Positions 1 to 7,385 of a DNA stretch of 7,385 nucleotides are shown in pieces. The notes under the pieces were generated by a model. That model saw nothing but the letters and a program-made list of their open reading frames with translations. It was not told the origin of the DNA and did no database searches. The stretch comes from Bifidobacterium breve (GTDB lineage: Bacteria > Actinomycetota > Actinomycetes > Nanopelagicales > Nanopelagicaceae). The stretch covers positions 1 through 7,385 of the forward strand of contig CAMBOZ010000058.1 of assembly GCA_945869505.1 (NCBI GenBank), read 5' to 3'. The position numbers and the translations under genes are program-made. The stretch's first letter is position 1. Every line of letters begins with the position of its first letter.

Positions 1-580
1 GTTGGATTCTTAGCTGAAGTTGAGAAACCAACTCTGGCCGAGATCGCGGCGAGTATCGTCGCAAAGGGATATGTCACTGAAAACCGTATGGTTCTTAACT
101 ATTCGGTGATCCGCGATGGCGCTGTTGTTGCAGATGGATGGGCGCTAAATGAAGTCACCGTCGAACGCGATGGCACAACAATGGTTGAACTTTTTGTTCA
201 AATTGATAACCGCCCACTCTCGCGTTGGGGTTGTGACGGTTTAATCTGTTCAACACCAACTGGTTCAACCGCTTATGCATTCAGCGCTGGCGGACCAGTT
301 CTTTGGCCAGAGATTGATGCACTTGTTCTGTTGCCTATCTCAGCACATGCACTTTTTTCACGCCCAATGGTGGTTTCGCCGTCATCGGAAATAGTTGTAG
401 AAATTGAATCCTCAGGCGCACTTTTGTCAGGAGATTCGCTACGTAAATTTTCACTAACAGCTGGGGATCAAGTTCATATCACCAAAGATGTATCAGTGAT
501 CAAACTTGCACATATAAAACCGACCTTGTTCACCGATAGATTAGTTGCAAAATTCAAACTTCCCGTTGAGGGCTGGCGCG

Positions 581-588
<8 letters not shown>
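1..588 (+). CDS. nadK: NAD kinase, C-terminal 195 residues (5' end outside window)
   Basis: ATP-dependent (or polyphosphate-dependent) kinase that phosphorylates NAD to NADP in the cytoplasm. The reading frame is open from base 1. The first visible residues, VGFLAEVE, match the family's LGFL(A/T)E segment, which lies just after the GGDGT motif, so about a third of the protein, including GGDGT, is outside the window. The ATG at 88 is internal and is not the start. Visible family signatures are ALNE (residues 48–51 of the visible part), the strongly conserved block CDGLICSTPTGSTAYAFSAG (78–97, substrate binding) followed by GGPVLWP, and an actinobacterial-style SAHALFSRPMV segment. The end is near the normal C-terminus. 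The TGA stop overlaps the recN start, which implies translational coupling. The identification is secure; no disabling change is seen. Confidence 0.95.
568..572 (+). promoter_or_regulatory. Ribosome binding site deciding the recN start
   Basis: GAGGG lies eight bases before the GTG at 581. It supports this GTG over the in-frame TTG at 545, which has no comparable purine-rich stretch in front of it. The site lies inside the last codons of nadK. Confidence 0.6.
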
Positions 589-3986
<3,398 letters not shown>

Positions 3987-3988
3987 AA

Positions 3989-5077
3989 ATGTTAGTTGGT
4001 GTACCGAAAGAAATTAAGGTTCACGAATCAAGAGTTGCACTTACTCCTGAGGGTGTATTCGAGTTTGTTCGTTCTGGCCATCAAGTCGTTGTTGAAACAA
4101 GCGCAGGTGTTGGTTCCGCCATTAGTGATGCAGATTTTGTCGCAGCTGGCGCACGTATCGAATCTGATGTTGAGAAAATTTGGTCCCAAGCCGATCTGAT
4201 TCTAAAAGTTAAAGAGCCTATTGCCGTGGAGTACCCACGTCTTCGCTCTGGACAGATCCTTTTCACTTACCTGCATTTAGCCGCGTCGAAGGAATGCACC
4301 GATGCGCTTTTAAAGAGTGGAACAACTGCAATTGCTTACGAGACAGTCGAAATTGATGGAGCGTTGCCGCTCTTAGCGCCGATGAGTGAAGTTGCTGGAC
4401 GTTTGGCTGTTCAGGTTGGCGCTTATGCTCTGCAGAAACCAAACGGTGGTCGCGGTGTTTTGCTCGCTGGTGTTCCGGGAGTTGCTCCTGGCAAAGTAGT
4501 TGTAATTGGTGGGGGAGTTGCCGGACTTAACGCTGCTGTTATTGCAATGGGTATGGGCGCAGATGTGACGGTACTTGATCGCTCATTGCCGCGATTGGCA
4601 TATATCGATTCACTTTACAACGGAAGAATTAAAACGCTTGCTTCGACACTGCACGCTATTGATCGTGAACTGAAGCAGGCAGATCTAGTTATCGGTGCAG
4701 TTCTAGTGCACGGCGCAAAAGCACCCAAGTTAGTTACTAATGCCCAAGTTGCACAGATGAAGCCTGGGTCTGTCCTTGTCGATATCGCTATCGATCAGGG
4801 CGGTTGCTTCGAAGATTCCAAACCAACCACTCACGCTGAGCCGACTTTTGAAGTTCATAACTCTATTTTCTACTGCGTTGCAAATATGCCAGGGGCGGTT
4901 CCAGTTGCATCAACTTATGCATTAACAAATGCAACCCTTCCATATGCTTTGTCAATCGCAAATAAAGGTTGGGAGAAAGCAATCGCTGATGATCCGGCGC
5001 TGGCTCGCGGTTTAAATGTGCACGCAGGTAAGGTCAGATATGACGCAGTAGCAGTGGCCCACGGTTATGCAGTTTGA
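3989..5077 (+). CDS. ald: L-alanine dehydrogenase
   Basis: NAD-dependent enzyme interconverting L-alanine with pyruvate and ammonium; family members are cytoplasmic oligomers (hexamers in mycobacteria). From ATG 3989 it is 362 residues, a little shorter than the usual ~370. Compared with the mycobacterial enzyme, the key residues stand at the same or adjacent positions: R15 in HESRVAL, K75 in KVKEP and H96 in YLHLA for substrate binding and catalysis, and D269 in DIAIDQGG. The Rossmann motif GGGVAG is at 174–179, and D197 ends the second strand, the usual NAD-ribose contact. The C-terminal block ANMPGAVPVASTYALTNATLPY is a strong family signature and separates it from saccharopine dehydrogenase and transhydrogenase relatives. 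It starts 2 bp after the pyrG stop and overlaps xerD by 11 bp. In other Actinobacteria an ald gene is found near xerD and parA, as I recall, so its presence is probably ancestral. Confidence 0.96.
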   Translation: MLVGVPKEIKVHESRVALTPEGVFEFVRSGHQVVVETSAGVGSAISDADFVAAGARIESDVEKIWSQADLILKVKEPIAVEYPRLRSGQILFTYLHLAASKECTDALLKSGTTAIAYETVEIDGALPLLAPMSEVAGRLAVQVGAYALQKPNGGRGVLLAGVPGVAPGKVVVIGGGVAGLNAAVIAMGMGADVTVLDRSLPRLAYIDSLYNGRIKTLASTLHAIDRELKQADLVIGAVLVHGAKAPKLVTNAQVAQMKPGSVLVDIAIDQGGCFEDSKPTTHAEPTFEVHNSIFYCVANMPGAVPVASTYALTNATLPYALSIANKGWEKAIADDPALARGLNVHAGKVRYDAVAVAHGYAV

Positions 5078-5990
5078 AAGCGCGCGTAAAAGTTTTCTAG
5101 ATCATCTACAAATAGAGCGCGGACTCTCGGCCAATTCAATCGCGGCTTATTCGCGAGATTTATCGAAGTTCGCAGACTATCTTGCTGCGCACGGCTTAGA
5201 TTTTGAAAAGCTCGATTCGGGAACTGTGATGGAGTTTGAAGTTTCGCTCAAAGACTCAGGTTTAGCCTTAGCCTCAATAAATAGAGCAATCTCTGCACTT
5301 AAGACTTTCTATAAGTATTCCTCTCGCGAGTATTCAATATTTGATCCAACGACTGAGATGACCGCTAATCGCTTACCACGCAAATTGCCAAAGGCGCTCA
5401 CCATCCTTGAAATCACCTCACTTCTCAATTCAACAGAGCGCATTGGTGATTTAACGGCACTTAGAGATCGCGCAATTCTTGAAGTCTTGTACGGAACTGG
5501 AGCTCGCGTGAGTGAGATCGTTGGTCTAAATGTCGCAGATTTGGGCAAGTCAACTTTAATTGGAGATGAGATCACTACGCTCAAGTTGCGTGGAAAGGGA
5601 TCCAAAGAACGAATTGTTCCGTTAGGGAGTTTCGCTAAAGAGGCTATTGAAAACTATTTGGTGCGACTTCGTCCAATGTATCTTGAGAAATCAAAATCGG
5701 CCAAATCAACCTCGGCGCTCTTTCTAAATTCAAAGGGAACGAGATTGTCTCGGCAAAGCGCTTGGCAAACAGTGATTAATGCAGCCGTTGCAACTGGATT
5801 GACCGGAAAAGTATCACCGCATGTGTTTAGACATTCGTATGCAACTCATCTTTTAGATGGTGGAGCAGATATCCGAGTTGTCCAGGAGCTATTGGGGCAT
5901 TCTTCTGTAACAACAACGCAGATTTACACTCTGATTACTATAGATAAGGTGCGCGAGGCTTATGCCAGCGCGCACCCGCGAGCGAATTAA
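5067..5990 (+). CDS. xerD: Tyrosine recombinase XerD
   Basis: Site-specific recombinase that, usually with XerC, resolves chromosome dimers at dif near the terminus. It has 307 residues, the normal size. The N-terminal SAM-like core-binding domain (about 1–90) begins FLDHLQIERGLSANSIAAYSRDL, typical of XerC/D. The catalytic domain has all expected residues: R147 in GTGARVSE, K177 in RGKGSKER, H252 and R255 in HVFRHSYATHLL, H278 in LLGHSS, and the nucleophile Y287 in TTTQIYT. The position among nadK, recN, pyrG and parA identifies it as the chromosomal XerD rather than a phage integrase. The ATG lies within the end of ald with no clear SD, so translation probably depends on coupling to ald. 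Its stop codon overlaps the stop of the convergent downstream gene, and a strong hairpin is encoded in its last codons. XerD of Bacillus also unloads SMC complexes; whether this one does is unknown. Confidence 0.94.
   Translation: MQFESARKSFLDHLQIERGLSANSIAAYSRDLSKFADYLAAHGLDFEKLDSGTVMEFEVSLKDSGLALASINRAISALKTFYKYSSREYSIFDPTTEMTANRLPRKLPKALTILEITSLLNSTERIGDLTALRDRAILEVLYGTGARVSEIVGLNVADLGKSTLIGDEITTLKLRGKGSKERIVPLGSFAKEAIENYLVRLRPMYLEKSKSAKSTSALFLNSKGTRLSRQSAWQTVINAAVATGLTGKVSPHVFRHSYATHLLDGGADIRVVQELLGHSSVTTTQIYTLITIDKVREAYASAHPRAN
5948..5976 (-). terminator. Strong hairpin inside the xerD tail; possible terminator of the convergent parA operon
   Basis: Bases 5948–5955 (GGTGCGCG) pair perfectly with 5969–5976 (CGCGCACC). 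A small internal loop (A opposite AG) follows, then three more pairs, GGC (5957–5959) with GCC (5964–5966), around a four-base loop. On the minus strand the hairpin starts 11 bases after the stop codon of the 135-residue protein and is followed by TTATCTAT, which is moderately T-rich. On the plus strand no T-run follows. It therefore resembles an imperfect intrinsic terminator for the minus-strand operon. The same bases encode VREAYASAHP of XerD, so part of the symmetry could come from protein constraint. Confidence 0.45.
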
Positions 5991-6394
5991 ACGCCGCGTA
6001 AACGACGAGCGAGAATACTTTGATCGCCCTTAGCTTCTAGATCAGCAACGATCACAGCGATAGATTCACGCACAATACGGCCGCGATCTACTGCTAAACC
6101 AAGATCACCGCGAAGTGTTAGACGCGCTTGATCTAAATCGAAGAGTTCATCAGGGGATAGGTAGACAGTGATTTTCTCATCGTGTCTTTCGCGACCGGAT
6201 GGGGATCGGTCAACAGTTGTAACGCGACGACGCGGAGTTGAGCGAACACCTTTCTTACTCTTTGGTGTTGCACTCACGCCTATAGGTTTAGAAACTTCCT
6301 GCGCTTCTTCAACTACTTGACGCACTGCGCTAAGTGCTGGGGTATTGGCTCGAAATAACTCATCGGCTCCTGGCAAACTGGCTCTGCGGGTCAT
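5987..6394 (-). CDS. ParA-linked basic protein with a ribbon-helix-helix-like C-terminus (putative ParA partner)
   Basis: A 135-residue protein of no experimentally known function to me. I have the impression that similar unnamed proteins sit next to this ParA in other Actinobacteria, but I cannot verify it here. The N-terminal ~70 residues start MTRRASLPGADELFR and include a low-complexity basic stretch (KSKKGVRSTPRRR, 45–57), probably flexible. From residue 69 a compact domain follows. It has a predicted strand KITVYLS (74–80), a helix from PDELFDLDQARL (81–92), a loop longer than usual, and a helix from DRGRIVRESIAVIVADLE (103–120). This is the order of a ribbon-helix-helix DNA-binding fold, in which residues of the strand would contact DNA. 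The ATG overlaps the parA stop (ATGA) and is preceded by an excellent SD, so the two proteins are co-produced. Inference: a ParG- or omega-like DNA-binding partner and ATPase regulator of the upstream ParA. No membrane segment or signal peptide is seen. Confidence 0.85.
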   Translation of the reverse strand: MTRRASLPGADELFRANTPALSAVRQVVEEAQEVSKPIGVSATPKSKKGVRSTPRRRVTTVDRSPSGRERHDEKITVYLSPDELFDLDQARLTLRGDLGLAVDRGRIVRESIAVIVADLEAKGDQSILARRLRGV

Positions 6395-7275
6395 CGTGCG
6401 CCTCCTCTGGAAATTAATTCACGGGCGAGTCTGCGATAGGAAGCAGCTCCACCCGATGATGATGCGTAACTCGTGATTGGTTCACCGGCAACTGTTGTTT
6501 CTGAGAAACGAATAGTCTTGGCGATAATAGTTTCAAAGACATCGTCAGGGTATTTTTCAAGAATCGCTGTCAATACTTCGCGATTATGAAGAGTCTTCTT
6601 CTCATACATCGTGGCCAAAATGCCAATTAAATTAAGATCAGGATTTAGGAAGTTCTTTACTTTTTCGATATTTCCTTTGAGTTCAATAAAACCGTGCAGA
6701 GCAAAGTATTCGCATTGCAACGGCACAATAACTTCGTTAGATGCGACAAGCGCGTTAATTGTTAACTGACCCATTGTTGGCTGGCAATCAATCAGGATCA
6801 CGTCGTAGCGATCTTTTAAGCGAGCCAAAGCGCGCTTTAAATATTGTTGACCGCCAATTTCTGCACCGAGAGTTGTCTCTGCGGTTCCAAGGTCACGGTT
6901 AGCAGGCAAGAAATCAAGATTGGCAACGGATGATTTCAAAACAATTTCATCAATATTCGCATCCGGTGTCATGAGCGCGTAGTAAACAGTGTTCTCAAGA
7001 GGAAGAGCGTGTGCATTAACGCCTAAGCCGAGTGATAGACCGCCTTGTGGGTCAAAGTCGACTAGAAGAACGCGTCGACCGAGCTCTGCAATTGCAGCGC
7101 CCAAGTTGATTGTCGTCGTTGTCTTACCAACTCCACCCTTTTGATTAAAGATAGAGATTACTTTTGCATCTAGACCTTCAACCGGTGCGGGTGGGATGCG
7201 AAAATTCTTTGGTTCTCGTCCAAGGAGGGTGGCGGTAGTTGCCACATCATCATCAAATGTCGATTTAGCGTTCAA
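6391..7275 (-). CDS. parA: ParA-family chromosome-partitioning ATPase (orphan, PldP-like)
   Basis: Deviant-Walker ATPase of the ParA/MinD group, which binds nucleoid DNA in the ATP state and positions cargo or division components. It has 294 residues. Walker A is KGGVGKTTT with signature lysine K46 and K51. Walker A' is VDFDPQGG (D73, D75), and Walker B is LIDCQP (D163) followed by TMGQLTINAL. A ~35-residue N-terminal extension precedes the first strand. The TTG start at 7275 is the first possible start after an upstream in-frame TAG and has a good SD eight bases before it; the next candidate, GTG at 7245, has none. DCQP and the xerD/pyrG neighbourhood match, from memory, Rv1708 of M. tuberculosis and the orphan ParA PldP of Corynebacterium, which affect division-site choice and are not the parAB partner near the origin. 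The stop overlaps the next gene by ATGA. It lies opposite to xerD, whereas in many relatives it is co-directional. Confidence 0.92.
   Translation of the reverse strand: MNAKSTFDDDVATTATLLGREPKNFRIPPAPVEGLDAKVISIFNQKGGVGKTTTTINLGAAIAELGRRVLLVDFDPQGGLSLGLGVNAHALPLENTVYYALMTPDANIDEIVLKSSVANLDFLPANRDLGTAETTLGAEIGGQQYLKRALARLKDRYDVILIDCQPTMGQLTINALVASNEVIVPLQCEYFALHGFIELKGNIEKVKNFLNPDLNLIGILATMYEKKTLHNREVLTAILEKYPDDVFETIIAKTIRFSETTVAGEPITSYASSSGGAASYRRLARELISRGGAR
6401..6408 (-). promoter_or_regulatory. Strong ribosome binding site for the ParA-linked small gene
   Basis: On the minus strand AGAGGAGG, six bases before the ATG at 6394, is close to a perfect SD and lies inside the last codons of parA. 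It suggests the partner is translated efficiently, possibly in excess over ParA, which itself starts with TTG. Confidence 0.75.
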
Positions 7276-7283
7276 GCGAGAAA

Positions 7284-7290
7284 CCTCTTT
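7284..7290 (-). promoter_or_regulatory. Ribosome binding site supporting the TTG start of parA
   Basis: On the minus strand AAAGAGG stands eight bases before the TTG at 7275. No ATG exists between the upstream in-frame stop and this TTG, so this site decides the start. Confidence 0.65.
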
Positions 7291-7301
7291 CTGTTGGCGC
7301 G

Positions 7302-7331
7302 ACTCTACGCTCCGTGCGCAGTTTTGAGCAA
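7302..7331 (-). promoter_or_regulatory. Candidate promoter of the parA operon
   Basis: On the minus strand TTGCTC (7331–7326) and TAGAGT (7307–7302) are separated by 18 bases and resemble sigma-70-type -35 and -10 boxes. Transcription would start near 7295 and give a leader of about 20 bases that just includes the SD. Both boxes are imperfect, and this is the only sizeable non-coding gap upstream of the operon, so the position is plausible but the exact boxes are weak. Confidence 0.3.
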
Positions 7332-7340
7332 GTAACGAAG

Positions 7341-7345
7341 TAAGG
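7341..7345 (+). promoter_or_regulatory. Ribosome binding site for the divergent gene at the right edge
   Basis: TAAGG stands seven bases before the GTG at 7353, a good SD spacing. It is the main support for a gene start there. Confidence 0.4.
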
Positions 7346-7352
7346 TTCGCAG

Positions 7353-7385
7353 GTGGATATTGAGTCAGATAGCGCTATCGCCGTT
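7353..7385 (+). CDS. Start of a divergent gene cut by the window end (possibly scpA)
   Basis: From the GTG at 7353 the frame is open to the last base and reads MDIESDSAIAV, 11 residues. An SD stands at the right distance. The start lies 77 bp from the divergent parA start, a usual size for a shared promoter region. No domain can be recognised in 11 residues. In Actinobacteria scpA (segregation and condensation protein A) usually follows this parA, and ScpA proteins often begin with a short acidic, variable tail, so scpA is a reasonable guess from synteny only. It could also be a chance open frame or a different gene. Confidence 0.4.
   Translation, partial: MDIESDSAIAV
7368..7379. repeat. Perfect 12-bp palindrome upstream of parA
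   Basis: GATAGCGCTATC is its own reverse complement; the symmetry does not extend into the flanking bases. It lies about 95 bases upstream of the parA start and inside the first codons of the candidate divergent gene. It could be an operator for a dimeric DNA-binding protein such as the ParA-linked small protein, or chance. Only one copy was noticed in the window. Confidence 0.35.

Noticed and set aside
545..580. TTG at 545 as the recN start (592-residue product)
   Set aside because: It lacks a good SD, adds 12 residues atypical of RecN and lies deep in nadK; GTG 581 has GAGGG eight bases upstream and gives a family-like N-terminus.
3996..4199. Plus-strand 67-residue frame inside ald
   Set aside because: It overlaps the ald coding frame fully, in a region where the Ald motifs are conserved, and no family is recognisable.
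5930..5960. dif-like site near the xerD end (ACTATAGATAAGGTGCGC)
   Set aside because: It shares only short pieces with known dif arms and lacks the TTATGTTAA-type half-site and the spacing; it is also coding sequence.
5067..5990. Phage or integron integrase, implying a mobile element
   Set aside because: Length, N-terminal domain and housekeeping neighbours match chromosomal XerD; no attachment-site repeats, phage genes or transposon ends are seen.
7276..7385. parS site for ParB near parA
   Set aside because: No sequence resembling TGTTTCACGTGAAACA was found in this region or noticed elsewhere in the window, in keeping with an orphan ParA.

Overview
The window is a gene-dense stretch of an actinobacterial chromosome. 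The order nadK – recN – pyrG – xerD with a nearby chromosomal parA is a hallmark of Actinobacteria. The protein motifs are also actinobacterial in style: the CTP synthase glutaminase motif is GTQAHPE, RecN carries HGQAANHQ, and the ParA Walker B is followed by CQP. The base composition is moderate, clearly lower than in Streptomyces or Mycobacterium by eye (not counted), and there is almost no intergenic DNA. Together these suggest a streamlined, lower-GC lineage such as the freshwater Nanopelagicales (acI, Planktophila-like). That placement is an inference.

Plus strand, 1–5990: one very tight co-directional block. It holds the 3' two thirds of nadK (NAD kinase, cut by the window edge), recN (DNA repair ATPase), pyrG (CTP synthase), ald (alanine dehydrogenase) and xerD (tyrosine recombinase). 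Junctions run from an 11-bp overlap to a 10-bp gap, so the five genes are probably one transcription unit with a promoter upstream of the window. The ORF track's longest-ORF starts for recN and ald (TTG codons inside the upstream gene) are replaced here by internal starts with better Shine-Dalgarno (SD) sequences and family-like N-termini.

Minus strand, 7275–5987: a two-gene operon converging on xerD. It encodes a ParA-family Walker ATPase (TTG start behind a good SD) and, overlapping by ATGA, a 135-residue basic protein whose C-terminal half looks like a ribbon-helix-helix DNA-binding fold. The pair has the layout of plasmid ParA/ParG-like partition modules but sits on a chromosome with no ParB or parS in view. 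The operon meets xerD tail to tail, with both stop codons sharing one TTAA. A strong hairpin lies inside the last codons of xerD and could serve as the operon's terminator.

Right edge, 7276–7385: a short divergent intergenic region, then a likely GTG start of a plus-strand gene running off the window. From synteny this could be scpA, but too little is visible to name it. Taken together, the right half (XerD, ParA, its partner and possibly ScpA) looks like a chromosome-segregation neighbourhood; the left half is NADP, DNA repair, CTP and alanine metabolism.
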